DNA from: Hyphococcus sp. | GTDB taxonomy: Bacteria; Pseudomonadota; Alphaproteobacteria; Caulobacterales; Parvularculaceae | Reading direction: 5' to 3' | DNA length: 59,694 nt | Assembly: GCA_028285645.1 (NCBI GenBank) | Contig: JANQOV010000094.1 | Coordinates: forward strand, 1-59,694 | In this document: positions 43,805 through 52,837 of the stretch, one piece after another | Layout of the letters: each line of letters starts with the position of its first letter | Numbering within the stretch: position 1 is the stretch's first letter | Translations under genes and position numbers: made by a program | Notes under the pieces: model-generated | Seen by the model: only the letters and a program-made list of their open reading frames with translations | Database searches by the model: none | What the model was told of the DNA's origin: nothing

Positions 43805-44857
43805 ATGAACGACCGGATTGATCAACCTATTGCGGTTTCGGCTGAGCGCTTAACGCCCTTGTTTGATCAAGCAAACGCCGCCGACCTTGATGTTGGCGCG
43901 TTGTTGCAGTCTCTTGACCTTGATCCCGCTTTGGCGAAGGCGTCAAAAAGCAAAACAATCTCGCTGGCGGATTACTACCGGATTCAAAATCGACTTGCGA
44001 TATTGTTTGGCGATGAAACATTGCATCTATCATCGCGGCAATTGCTCCAGGGCAGCACAGATTTTGTGCTTAAGAACGTCGATAGCGCGCAAAATCTGTT
44101 TGACGCAATGCGCATCATTGCTCGGTCATACAATCTCCTTCACGGCGGCGAATATAATTCGGTCGCGAAACGCCGCGGGTCGGTCGATTATGTGATTGAC
44201 GATCGCGAGTTTACATACGCGCCTGAGTTGGAGATTGAATATCAGTATTTTTCGATCGAAAGCACGCTGATATTTCTGCACTGCATGCTGATGACGCTTT
44301 CTTCAGATGCGGAGAATGCAATCAATTCATTGCAGATTCGGCGCCCGCTGCCAGGAGGGGATTGCGCGCATCTTGCCTATTGGAACGCGCCGATAAAATT
44401 TGGCGCTGATGCTTACAAAATTAGCTTTGATAGGACGATTGCATTAAAGCAAATTTCAATGCCGCCTGCGGATGCGCTCACCTCGAACGCGGTTTATCAG
44501 AAGATTGTGGACGTCGTCGCGGGAAAGCATGCGCAATATGAAGAGACGTTTTCCATCGCAGCGCGCGTGCGCGACGCCCTTTCGCGCGGCGTTGTTGAAC
44601 AAGGCGATGTCGCCGAGCAAATGGGCGTCAGCGCCGCCACGCTTCGAAGGCGCCTGTCAAACGAGGGCGCGAGCTTTCGAGACCTTCGTCGAGAAGTTTT
44701 GAACGAAACGGCAAAACGGCTCCTCTTGGAAAAGCAATCGGTCGCTGACGTGTCGGAAACCCTTGGGTTCTCCGAGTATCGGGCCTTTAATCGGGCCTTC
44801 AAGGATTGGAATGGCGTGACCCCGAAGGCGTTTATTCGCCAGGCGGGGCGGGCCTAA
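43805..44857 (+). CDS. AraC-family regulator (N-terminal Arabinose_bd type)
   Basis: A 350-residue regulator. The N-terminal ligand domain has LLQSLDLDPALAKASKSKTISLADYYRIQNRLAILFGDETLHLSSRQ, typical of the OruR/VirS-like group. The C-terminal HTH_18 (about 250-345) has EQMGVSAATLRRRLSNEGASFRDLRREVLNETAKRLLLEKQSVADVSETLGFSEYRAFNRAFKDWNGVTPKAF. Start at 43805 is not supported by a ribosome site; a short N-terminal extension is possible. It is 164 bp before the TonB receptor on the same strand and may activate it. Confidence 0.92.
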   Translation: MNDRIDQPIAVSAERLTPLFDQANAADLDVGALLQSLDLDPALAKASKSKTISLADYYRIQNRLAILFGDETLHLSSRQLLQGSTDFVLKNVDSAQNLFDAMRIIARSYNLLHGGEYNSVAKRRGSVDYVIDDREFTYAPELEIEYQYFSIESTLIFLHCMLMTLSSDAENAINSLQIRRPLPGGDCAHLAYWNAPIKFGADAYKISFDRTIALKQISMPPADALTSNAVYQKIVDVVAGKHAQYEETFSIAARVRDALSRGVVEQGDVAEQMGVSAATLRRRLSNEGASFRDLRREVLNETAKRLLLEKQSVADVSETLGFSEYRAFNRAFKDWNGVTPKAFIRQAGRA

Positions 44858-44873
44858 TGCCGGGCCTTTGAGC

Positions 44874-44914
44874 ACATTTTCGATCGTATTACGCGGCAAA
44901 ATGAGCGAAAATGT
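44874..44914. promoter_or_regulatory. Candidate AraC operator before the TonB receptor
   Basis: A perfect 9-bp inverted repeat, ACATTTTCG (44874-44882) and CGAAAATGT (44906-44914), plus two direct AAAATG copies one helical turn apart (44898 and 44908). AraC proteins bind direct repeats with such a spacing. Confidence 0.45.
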
Positions 44915-45021
44915 CCACAAATGATGAGCCATCCTGTCATTATGCAGGCGCCGCCGGCGGCATATTTTGATCCCAAAGCAAGGTCGGCTGAATCCAGACC
45001 GGCGTAAGCAGGGAGGCGGAA

Positions 45022-47367
45022 ATGTCGAGAATTTCAAAAACACGGATCGCGAAAGGCGCGCTGAAAGCAGGGCTTTTTGCGGCTTGCTCAACGATCTCAT
45101 TATCAGCCGGGGGAGGCGTCGCCCTCGCACAGAGCGAGGCGGCGAACGCCGACTCAGCCGACGTCATTGTCGTGACGTCACGCCGGCGCGAGGAATCGCT
45201 GCAGGACGTGCCGATCGCGGTCACCGCCTATAGCGGTGAGGCGTTGGAAGCGGCCGGCGCCCTCGACCTAACGGCGTTGCAGCTGACGACGCCGAACACC
45301 ACGCTTGAAGTGTCGCGCGGATCAAACTCAACGATCACGCCCTTCATCCGCGGCGTTGGTCAGCAAGATCCGGTCGCCGGCTTTGAGCAGGGCGTCGGTA
45401 TTTATGTGGACGACATCTATATCAATCGTCCGCAAGGCGCCGTTCTTGAAATCTACGACGTCGAACGCATTGAGGTGCTGCGCGGCCCGCAAGGGACGCT
45501 CTATGGTCGAAACACCATCGGCGGTGCGATAAAGTATGTAACGCGTCGGCTGAACCCGGAAGAGCCGGAAGTTAGACTGCTGGCGCGGGGCGGTTCTTAC
45601 GCACAGGCTGATGTTATCGGGACCGTCTCGCTGCCCTTGACAGACACCCTGCGGGTCGGCGGATCGGTCGGCTACTTCCATCGCAATGGTTTCGGCGACA
45701 ATCTGTTTCTTGATGGCGTCGAGAACTACAACAAGGAAATCCTCGCCGGACGCTTTAGCGTCGAGTTTGAGCCTAACGAGAACTTCTTTTTCCGTGTTGC
45801 CGGCGACTATCTGAATGACGACTCCGATCCGCGCCAGGGCCACCGCCTCATTGACGGCCAGTTCACGCCCGGCGCCTTTCCTGTGCTTGATAATGTGTTT
45901 GACACACGCGCCGGCCTGAACGAACCGCGCCAGGAAGTTCAAACGCGCGGGCTTTCAGGATTGGCGGAATGGTATGTCACCGACGAGATCACCATCAAAA
46001 ACATCCTTGCCTATCGGGACGGATGGTCTGAATCGCCGATCGACTTTGACAGCTTGCCGATCGCAGATCTGGACGTGCCTGTTCGTTATGAAGACGATCA
46101 GTTTTCAGAAGAGTTCCAAATCATCTACGAAGGCGACCGCCTGCAAGGTCTTGTCGGCTTCTACTACTTGGACGCACGAGCATTCAACATCTTCGAGTCG
46201 ATCCTTGGTACGCTGACGGAGCTTAGTTCGCCGCCGCTCACCGGTCTGCGTATTGGCGACGTTAATACAAAAACCTGGGCGGTCTTTGGTGACTTCACCT
46301 ATTCGCTTACAGATGAGCTTTCGATTTCATTCGGGGGCCGATACACCGAGGATGAAAGAACAGCCCTTGTCGTCGACCAGTTGTTCATCGGCGCCGGCAC
46401 CGGCCTTTTGACCGGACCGCCGGGAACCCTGTTGAGCACCGACACCAATCAAACGTTCAATGAAACATTTACGGACTTCTCCCCGCGCGCCAGCATTACC
46501 TGGGAACCGACTGACGATCTGACGATATATGCGAGTTACAGCCAAGGCTTCAAAGGGGGCGGCTTTGACCCGCGCGGCGACGTCGATACAGTGCCGGACG
46601 GAAACAATGATGGCTTTGTTGATGACGCTGAAATCAATGCCTTCATCGGCTTCGAGCCGGAAGAGGTCGATACTTACGAACTTGGCGTGAAAAAGAGCCT
46701 TTGGGACAACCGTTACACGTCGAGCTTCGCATTTTTCTACAGCGATTATGCGAATGTGCAGATTCCAGGCTCGGTCGGCGTTGACGCAGACGGAGACGGC
46801 ATTGCCGAGGACTTCGCCGGCGTTACAACGAACGCCGCCGAAGCGCGCATTCTCGGCATCGAATATGAAGGCAATGCGCTTTTATATGAAGCGGAACGTG
46901 GCGGCGGCCTCAACGCGCGCTGGTCGCTCGGTTGGATTGACGCGGAGTATCAGGAGTTCATCGGACCGGACGGCACGGATGTCTCTGACGAAAGGTTTTT
47001 CCAGAACACGCCTGAATGGTCGGCCAGCGTCTACGCAACTTGGTCGCAACCTTTTGGCATCGCGAAACATGAGGGCGACCTCGCCTTAACGAGCGGCTTT
47101 TCCTATCGCAGCTTCACGAACAACTTTGAAGTCGAAACGCCGCTTGATCAGCCGGGATATGTTCTTTTCGATGCGTCGCTGGTCTGGACCTCCACGGACG
47201 GCCGCTGGCAAGTTGGCGTTCACGGCAAGAACCTGACCGATAAAGAGTATATCGTCGCAGGCTACGACTTTTTCACGATCCCGCCTTTTCTCGGTCTCGA
47301 AGGAACGCTTACGGCGTTTTACGGCAATCCGCGCCAGATCTTCGGCACAGTGGGCGTACAGTTCTAG
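45022..47367 (+). CDS. TonB-dependent receptor
   Basis: A 781-residue outer-membrane receptor. GGGAGGCGGAA precedes the ATG, and the signal peptide ends ALA-QS (about residue 37). It has VIVVTSRRREESLQDVPIAVTAYSGEALEAAG, the plug IRGVGQQDPVAGFEQGVGIYVDDIYINRPQGAVLEIYDVERIEVLRGPQGTLYGRNTIGGAIKYV, and a barrel ending FGTVGVQF. It belongs to the large family of sphingomonad-like receptors for hydrophobic or xenobiotic compounds. A hydrolase and an MFS gene follow on the same strand, after a hairpin. Confidence 0.94.
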   Translation: MSRISKTRIAKGALKAGLFAACSTISLSAGGGVALAQSEAANADSADVIVVTSRRREESLQDVPIAVTAYSGEALEAAGALDLTALQLTTPNTTLEVSRGSNSTITPFIRGVGQQDPVAGFEQGVGIYVDDIYINRPQGAVLEIYDVERIEVLRGPQGTLYGRNTIGGAIKYVTRRLNPEEPEVRLLARGGSYAQADVIGTVSLPLTDTLRVGGSVGYFHRNGFGDNLFLDGVENYNKEILAGRFSVEFEPNENFFFRVAGDYLNDDSDPRQGHRLIDGQFTPGAFPVLDNVFDTRAGLNEPRQEVQTRGLSGLAEWYVTDEITIKNILAYRDGWSESPIDFDSLPIADLDVPVRYEDDQFSEEFQIIYEGDRLQGLVGFYYLDARAFNIFESILGTLTELSSPPLTGLRIGDVNTKTWAVFGDFTYSLTDELSISFGGRYTEDERTALVVDQLFIGAGTGLLTGPPGTLLSTDTNQTFNETFTDFSPRASITWEPTDDLTIYASYSQGFKGGGFDPRGDVDTVPDGNNDGFVDDAEINAFIGFEPEEVDTYELGVKKSLWDNRYTSSFAFFYSDYANVQIPGSVGVDADGDGIAEDFAGVTTNAAEARILGIEYEGNALLYEAERGGGLNARWSLGWIDAEYQEFIGPDGTDVSDERFFQNTPEWSASVYATWSQPFGIAKHEGDLALTSGFSYRSFTNNFEVETPLDQPGYVLFDASLVWTSTDGRWQVGVHGKNLTDKEYIVAGYDFFTIPPFLGLEGTLTAFYGNPRQIFGTVGVQF

Positions 47368-47391
47368 GACATCCTCCGTTCTGGAACCTCG

Positions 47392-47426
47392 GGCGGCGAT
47401 CGCGTAATGATCGCCGCCTCGTTCTT
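47392..47426 (+). terminator. Hairpin after the TonB receptor
   Basis: GGCGGCGATC (47392-47401) and its complement (47409-47418) with a 7-nt loop, then TCGTTCTTTT. The T-run is imperfect, so it may only attenuate read-through into the hydrolase. Confidence 0.65.
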
Positions 47427-47449
47427 TTCCCAGCGCAGGCTGATCTGTC

Positions 47450-48409
47450 ATGAAAAAAGTTCTATTTGTTATTCTTGGATTGCTCGTTCTGGGCGCAGCC
47501 GCCGCCGGGGTGCTCTATTGGCAGGCGACAAAGGGCGTTTCCGCGAGCGCGCTCGAAGCCACATATGCAAGCTCCGCAGATCGGTTTGTCGATGTCGCCG
47601 GCGCGCGTGTGCGCATCCGGGAGGAGGGCAATCCGGCGGCGCCGCCGGTCGTGCTCATCCACGGGTTTAGCCATAGCCTTGAAACCTGGGACGGGTGGGC
47701 AAACGCGCTTAAGACAGAATATCGCGTTATTCGCTATGATCTGTTGGGGCACGGGCTAACGGGACCTGATCCGCAAAGCCGGTATTCGCCGATTGAGCGC
47801 GCCGCATTCCTTGGCGAAATCTTGAACGCGCTTGACATTGAACAAGCAGCGATCGCTGGAAATTCGCTCGGCGGTCTTGCCGCATGGCGCTTTGCGTCTG
47901 AAAACTCGGCGCAAGTGAGCGCGCTGATCCTCATTTCGCCGGGCGCTTATCCGCTAAACAGCGTGAGTGATGAGCCCGCTGATATCCCCGCCGCCATGAA
48001 GGCGTATCTGATGACGGCGCCGGAAGCTGGCGTGCGCGCGAGCGCCGAGCTGATTTACGCCGACGATGAAAAAATCGCTGAAGAACGCCTCGCCGTGATG
48101 CGCGACATGATACGCCGAGAGGGCAACGGCGCTGCGTTGATCCAATCGCTGGAAGAATTCACCTTGCCGGACCCAACGGAGGCGCTCGCCCAAATAGAAG
48201 CGCCAACGCTTATTTTATGGGGTGAAGACGACATCATCATTCCCATAGAGCAGGGCAGAAAAATCGAAAGCGCCATTCCTGACGCACGCTTGATCGCCTA
48301 TCCGGGCGTTGGCCACGCCGCGCAGGAAGAAGCGCCGGAACAAACCGTCGCTGATGCGATTGCCTTTCTTCAAACGCATCGTGAAGCAGCAGAAACCGGC
48401 GCAGAATAG
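47450..48409 (+). CDS. Membrane-anchored alpha/beta hydrolase
   Basis: A 319-residue hydrolase with an N-terminal hydrophobic helix (4-24), which may be a signal anchor placing the domain in the periplasm. The oxyanion segment is VVLIHGFSHSLETWDGW, nucleophile Ser in IAGNSLGGLAAW, acid in WGEDDIIIP and His in PGVGHAAQEE, a full triad. IRYDLLGHGLTGPDP is typical of esterases and C-C hydrolases. The stop is directly followed by the MFS start (TAGATG), so the two are translationally coupled. Substrate is likely an ester imported by the receptor. Confidence 0.9.
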   Translation: MKKVLFVILGLLVLGAAAAGVLYWQATKGVSASALEATYASSADRFVDVAGARVRIREEGNPAAPPVVLIHGFSHSLETWDGWANALKTEYRVIRYDLLGHGLTGPDPQSRYSPIERAAFLGEILNALDIEQAAIAGNSLGGLAAWRFASENSAQVSALILISPGAYPLNSVSDEPADIPAAMKAYLMTAPEAGVRASAELIYADDEKIAEERLAVMRDMIRREGNGAALIQSLEEFTLPDPTEALAQIEAPTLILWGEDDIIIPIEQGRKIESAIPDARLIAYPGVGHAAQEEAPEQTVADAIAFLQTHREAAETGAE

Positions 48410-49729
48410 ATGAGCGACAAGCCAGCCTCGTCATTCTATCGGGCCTATGTCCTTTTCATTCTGGTTGTCGTCTATACGTTCAATTTCATCGACCGTCAGA
48501 TTGTCGGCATTCTTGCCGTCCCCATAAAAGCGGACCTTGGGCTTTCGGACACGCAACTCAGCCTCATGGGCGGGCTTGCCTTTGCGCTTTTCTACACATT
48601 TCTCGGCATCCCGATTGCGATGCTGGCGGATCGATACAGCCGCACATGGATTATGACCGTCGCGCTTTCGGTCTGGAGCGCGATGACGGCAGTGTGCGGG
48701 TTTGCGCAAAACTTCCTGCAGCTCTTTCTCGCGCGCCTTGGGGTCGGCGTTGGCGAGGCTGGCGGGGTCGCCCCGGCCTATTCGCTGATTGCTGATTACT
48801 TTCCGCCGGAAAAACGCGCCCGCGCGCTTTCGATTTACTCTTTCGGCATTCCGATCGGCTCGGCGCTCGGCATTTTGCTCGGCGGGGTGTTAACAACCTA
48901 TCTTGGTTGGCGCGCCGCGTTCATCATTGTCGGTCTGGCGGGTCTTGCTATTGCGCCAATTTTCCGCCTGACCATGCGCGAACCAAAGCGCGGCGGCTTC
49001 GATAGCGCGAGCGCTGTTACAAAGCCGGCAAAAGTTTCAGATGTTGCAAAGACGCTTATGCAAAAGCCAAGCTTTTGGGGACTATCATTCGGCGCCGCCA
49101 GTTCATCCATGATGGGCTACGGCCTGATCTTCTGGTTGCCCTCGTTCTTTGTCAGAAGTTACGGGGATGCGCTGCCGGAATTTTTTGCGTGGATGCCGGC
49201 GTTTTTGATTCCGGCCAACCCAAGCGCGTTGTTGTTTGCGTCTTACTTCTATGCGACCGTCTTGCTGATCGGCGGCATCGCCGGCATTTGGCTCGGCGGC
49301 GTCATGGCGGACCGATACGGGCCTGACAAAAAGGCGGCGTATGCCATTGTGCCGGCGATCGCTTTTTTAACGACAATCCCGTTTTTCATTGTTGGGGTGT
49401 TGGCGCCAAGCTTGTGGATTGCTTTTCCTGCATTTCTGGTGTTGCAGGCCCTAAGCCTTGTCTGGCTCGGGCCTGTCTTGTCCGCCTTTCAGCATCTGGT
49501 GCAGCCAAACATGCGCGCGACCGCGTCAGCGATTTTTTTGTTCATCAACAATCTGATCGGCATTGGCCTTGGCAATCTCGCCATCGGCGCCATCTCCGAC
49601 GGCTTAAGCGCGCAGTTCGGGGATGAAAGCCTCAGATACGCCATTCTTTCTGGGACGGTGTTCTATATTCTCGCCGCGGTTTTGTTCATTGTCACGGCGC
49701 CGCGGTTAAAGCGCGATTGGGCGTCTTAG
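48410..49729 (+). CDS. MFS transporter, spinster-like
   Basis: A 439-residue 12-TM carrier. VVYTFNFIDRQIVGILAVPIKADLGLSDTQLSLMGGLAFALFYTFLGIPIAMLADRYSRTWIM is typical of the bacterial spinster-like branch often found near TonB receptors. The second half has GGVMADRYGPDKKAAY. It starts at the base after the hydrolase stop. It may import the hydrolysis product. A terminator follows at 49788. Confidence 0.93.
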   Translation: MSDKPASSFYRAYVLFILVVVYTFNFIDRQIVGILAVPIKADLGLSDTQLSLMGGLAFALFYTFLGIPIAMLADRYSRTWIMTVALSVWSAMTAVCGFAQNFLQLFLARLGVGVGEAGGVAPAYSLIADYFPPEKRARALSIYSFGIPIGSALGILLGGVLTTYLGWRAAFIIVGLAGLAIAPIFRLTMREPKRGGFDSASAVTKPAKVSDVAKTLMQKPSFWGLSFGAASSSMMGYGLIFWLPSFFVRSYGDALPEFFAWMPAFLIPANPSALLFASYFYATVLLIGGIAGIWLGGVMADRYGPDKKAAYAIVPAIAFLTTIPFFIVGVLAPSLWIAFPAFLVLQALSLVWLGPVLSAFQHLVQPNMRATASAIFLFINNLIGIGLGNLAIGAISDGLSAQFGDESLRYAILSGTVFYILAAVLFIVTAPRLKRDWAS

Positions 49730-49787
49730 TCCTAAGTGCGGCAAGTAAATGGAAGTGAGATAACAAGACGAAACGCGGATTTCCGCC

Positions 49788-49818
49788 GATACAGTGATAG
49801 GTACTGTATCACCATTTT
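49788..49818 (+). terminator. Rho-independent terminator
   Basis: GATACAGT (49788-49795) pairs with ACTGTATC (49803-49810), 7-nt loop, then ACCATTTTT. It ends the TonB-hydrolase-MFS unit. Confidence 0.8.
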
Positions 49819-49890
49819 TGGCCATCCCTTGTTTTTGAAAACGCTAAGGGGCTGCGCAGGCGCGACTGCGGCGGCCATATCCCGCGGGCT

Positions 49891-51429
49891 TTACGCCATG
49901 CCCATCTTTTCTTTGTATAGCTTGTAGAAGTGGCGGATCTTAGTTTCCTGGTAATTGGCGAAGATCACTTCCTTGTTTTTCATCGCCTTCAACCCCTCTT
50001 GCACTTTCGGCATGTTGTGCACGTCCTGATTGAAGACTTTCGCCAGGAGGCCCAATTCCGGCGCGTCGGTATAATCCGCATCCGCTCCAAGCCAATGCAC
50101 CGGCGCCGGGTCGGGCCGGTCCTCGCCATCTGGCGACGGGACCATGAACCAGCATTCGTGGACGCACTCCTCGGGATTATCCCCATGCGGACGGAAACGG
50201 TAGAAGATCGGGTTGAAGGACCCCCAGGGACTAATATTCGGGAAGACGCTGAAAAAGATGGCGTCGATCAGTTCAGCATCTGAGATGCGCGCTGTGTCAT
50301 CGCCTAGAAGCGGGCGAAGCTCTTCGCGGCGGGCCGCAGCCGCAATAGCGCGTTTGGTTTCGCCGGGCCCCGGTTCCCGCGTCCGCGTCAGCGGCAAGTG
50401 CTCGCTGTCCGGCAAGAGTTTCCCGCCGATCCAATTGCACATATTCGGGTCCGCATGGGTGAGGGGGCCCTCGATCCACGATCCGTCAGCGTGAAATTTG
50501 CTAACGGCGCCGTCCTTGTCGGTGACATGAACGAGATCGTCGCCCGCTCTTTCGTATAGCAGTCCAGTGATCGGGTGTTTCCATCGCGTATATTCGCGCG
50601 CGTCTGCGTCCGGCCTATACGGTCTGATATGCGGGCTTTCTACTTCCTGCGGCGAGATCGCCCGAGAGTAATTGCCGAAGACGTCATATTTCGAATTCAC
50701 GTCGCCAAGGAAATCCAGAATGGTCGGGTGTGTTGCGATCACGTGATAGGCTTCCATGAACGCTTCTTGGGCGACCTTCCAATTGCAGCGCAGGACTTTC
50801 GCTACATGGGCGGCCTTGTATCGCCGCTCGAACGGCAACAGCGTGAAATGGTCGGATAAGTTGCCGAGATAATCGCTTAGCGGTTCGGCGTTTTCATCCG
50901 GGTTAATGAAGACAAAGCCGCCCCACCGGCCGACTTTGACGGCGGGCAGCGAGTACTTCTTGGCGTCAACTGTTGGAAAATCCCACTGAGCCGGAATTTC
51001 ACTCAGTGTACCATCTATTTTCCAGGACCAGCCATGAAAAGGACATCGAAACGCACGCGCCGACTTGCCGTCATGATCGCAAAGTTTTCGCCCGCGATGA
51101 AGGCAGGCATTGTGAAACGCTTTAATCTCATCCTCGCCAGTTCGAGCGATAATGAATGACAAGGATGCAATGTCATAGACGGCGTAATCGCCAACATTCC
51201 TGATTTCGTCCTCGTGACAGGCGAGCTGCCATGTCTTCTTCCAGATGTTTTCTATTTCTTGCTCGTGTACCTCCCGAGCGTAGTATATTTCAGCCGGCAT
51301 GGTGGTCGGCCCTGGCGTCATGGGCGCATCAACACGCAAAATGTCCCGCACCGGATGCGTGTCCGCATCCAAATAGTCGCTGTAAGGGGTTCCCCCCGAC
51401 CGGTTTGTGCCTGTGGTTGTTTCGACCAT
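49891..51429 (-). CDS. Rieske non-haem iron oxygenase, alpha subunit
   Basis: A 512-residue protein. The Rieske [2Fe-2S] motif C-x-H-x17-C-x2-H is Cys109, His111, Cys129, His132 (CLHRG...CPFHGW). The mononuclear iron site is His229 and His234 in EAYHVIATHP, with a carboxylate later in LLAKVFNQD, and Glu226 as likely bridging acid. The protein is longer than a typical 430-460-residue alpha subunit. No beta subunit, ferredoxin or reductase is in the window, so electrons must come from elsewhere. ATG at 51429 is chosen; TTG at 51441 is an alternative. It likely hydroxylates or demethylates an aromatic or polycyclic substrate. An operator-like dyad lies upstream. Confidence 0.93.
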   Translation of the reverse strand: MVETTTGTNRSGGTPYSDYLDADTHPVRDILRVDAPMTPGPTTMPAEIYYAREVHEQEIENIWKKTWQLACHEDEIRNVGDYAVYDIASLSFIIARTGEDEIKAFHNACLHRGRKLCDHDGKSARAFRCPFHGWSWKIDGTLSEIPAQWDFPTVDAKKYSLPAVKVGRWGGFVFINPDENAEPLSDYLGNLSDHFTLLPFERRYKAAHVAKVLRCNWKVAQEAFMEAYHVIATHPTILDFLGDVNSKYDVFGNYSRAISPQEVESPHIRPYRPDADAREYTRWKHPITGLLYERAGDDLVHVTDKDGAVSKFHADGSWIEGPLTHADPNMCNWIGGKLLPDSEHLPLTRTREPGPGETKRAIAAAARREELRPLLGDDTARISDAELIDAIFFSVFPNISPWGSFNPIFYRFRPHGDNPEECVHECWFMVPSPDGEDRPDPAPVHWLGADADYTDAPELGLLAKVFNQDVHNMPKVQEGLKAMKNKEVIFANYQETKIRHFYKLYKEKMGMA

Positions 51430-51449
51430 ATCGTTCGCCAAACCTATTT

Positions 51450-51473
51450 GAGTATTGTCTTATAAGAATACTC
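51450..51473. promoter_or_regulatory. Candidate operator upstream of the Rieske oxygenase
   Basis: Outer arms GAGTATT (51450-51456) and AATACTC (51467-51473) are perfect complements around an inner palindrome CTTATAAG (51459-51466). It sits about 20 bp before the start codon, a typical repressor place. The binding protein is unknown. Confidence 0.6.
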
Positions 51474-51551
51474 CACAAAGGCTGGCCGGTGACCTGACAA
51501 AAACGGCAGCCTGCGAATTGACATAAATCAACAAATTGAAGCGGTGATCTG

Positions 51552-52706
51552 TTAGGGGGCCGGATCAGAGTGGGAGCGTGCATTCGCCAAATCGCTGGGC
51601 GGCAGCAGAACTGGTTTGACGCAGCGGCCCGCCGCCTGATCGCGCACCGCCTCATTGATGTTTTCCAGGGAATAGGTCTTGATCATCTTGTCGAAAGGAA
51701 ATCTGCCGGCGCGATAATGATCAAGCAGCATAGGGATCAGTTGTCGAGGATCGCTGTCGCCTTCGATGACGCCGACAATGCGTCGCCCATATCCCATCAG
51801 ATGGTTGATTGGAACGTCAAAGGTGGGCGCTTCGTCAGGCGCGATGCCAAGGCAGGCAAGGACGCCCCGTTTTGACAATGCGTCGACGCCTGCTTCGATC
51901 ACCTCCCGCCGCCCCGTCGTGTCAATCGCGAAATTAACGCCGCCCTTTGCAAATGATGTGACGGCTTCGCGTAGCGGCGCCTCGTTTGGGTCATGACTGT
52001 GGGTTGCGCCAAAATCAATCGCTGCTGTTCGGCGTTCGTGCATGGGATCCGAAACGATGATAGGCGCGCAGCCGGCAAGGGCCGCGGCCATGACGGCGCT
52101 GAGGCCGACAGCGCCGGCGCCGGCGATGAGGATTGCGGCGCCCGCCGGCGGTCGCATGACATTTAAAACCGTCCCGGCGCCGGTTTGTATGCTGCACCCA
52201 AATGGACCGAGCAGTGCAAGCGGCGCGTCATCAGGCGCTTTGACGATATTGTTCGCGTAAACAACCGCATGAGTGGCAAAGCTTGATTGACCGAAGAAAT
52301 GGCTGGCGACGGCGCCCTGTTCGCCGCCAAGCGCGCTCTTTCCGTTGAGGCGCGCGCCCGCGTAGTTGAGGGCTGCCGCCTGATCGCAATATCCCGGCGT
52401 ATGATCGCGGCATGCGCTGCATGCGCCGCAGGAGGCGAAGGAGAGGATGACGCGATCGCCGACTTTGACATCATCGATATTCTCGCCGACGGCTTCGACG
52501 ACGCCAGCGCCTTCATGGCCCAAAACCGCGGGAAGGGCGGGCGGGAACGCGCTGTCCTTGACCACCAGATCGGTATGGCAAAGGCCCACGCCCTCAATTT
52601 TGACCAAGACTTCGTCCGGGCTCGGACCGCTTAGGATTAAGCTTTCTATTGAAAAAGGCCCTTTCGCTTTGCGGGCGACGGCGGCGATGACGTTTTGTTG
52701 GCGCAT
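51552..52706 (-). CDS. Zinc-dependent alcohol dehydrogenase (aryl/benzyl alcohol DH-like)
   Basis: A 384-residue MDR enzyme. Catalytic zinc: Cys43 (GLCHTD), His64 and Glu65 (LGHEGAG). Structural zinc: Cys93, Cys96, Cys99 and Cys107 (CGACSACRDHTPGYC). The NAD-binding GAGAVGLSAVMAA lies near 197. FGQSSFATHAVV and the class III-like PFGCSIQTGAG fit the XylB/AdhC-like long-chain aryl alcohol group. It oxidises an alcohol to an aldehyde or the reverse. It lies 122 bp before the Rieske gene on the same strand and after a terminator of the TonB gene. Confidence 0.93.
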   Translation of the reverse strand: MRQQNVIAAVARKAKGPFSIESLILSGPSPDEVLVKIEGVGLCHTDLVVKDSAFPPALPAVLGHEGAGVVEAVGENIDDVKVGDRVILSFASCGACSACRDHTPGYCDQAAALNYAGARLNGKSALGGEQGAVASHFFGQSSFATHAVVYANNIVKAPDDAPLALLGPFGCSIQTGAGTVLNVMRPPAGAAILIAGAGAVGLSAVMAAALAGCAPIIVSDPMHERRTAAIDFGATHSHDPNEAPLREAVTSFAKGGVNFAIDTTGRREVIEAGVDALSKRGVLACLGIAPDEAPTFDVPINHLMGYGRRIVGVIEGDSDPRQLIPMLLDHYRAGRFPFDKMIKTYSLENINEAVRDQAAGRCVKPVLLPPSDLANARSHSDPAP

Positions 52707-52743
52707 GGGCGTTTCAGTCCGGGGGTTTTAAAAGCCGCTCTGT

Positions 52744-52778
52744 CAAAAGCGCCGCGCAGCCAATGGCCGCGCGGCGCT
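52744..52778 (-). terminator. Rho-independent terminator of the TonB receptor gene
   Basis: Minus-strand stem AGCGCCGCGC (52778-52769) and GCGCGGCGCT (52757-52748), 11-nt loop, then TTTT (52747-52744). It lies about 60 bp after the TonB receptor stop. Confidence 0.85.
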
Positions 52779-52837
52779 GTTCCTATCAACCGCCCCGGCG
52801 CCTTGGAAAGAGGCGCATAGGCGAAAGGCGGGCCCGA

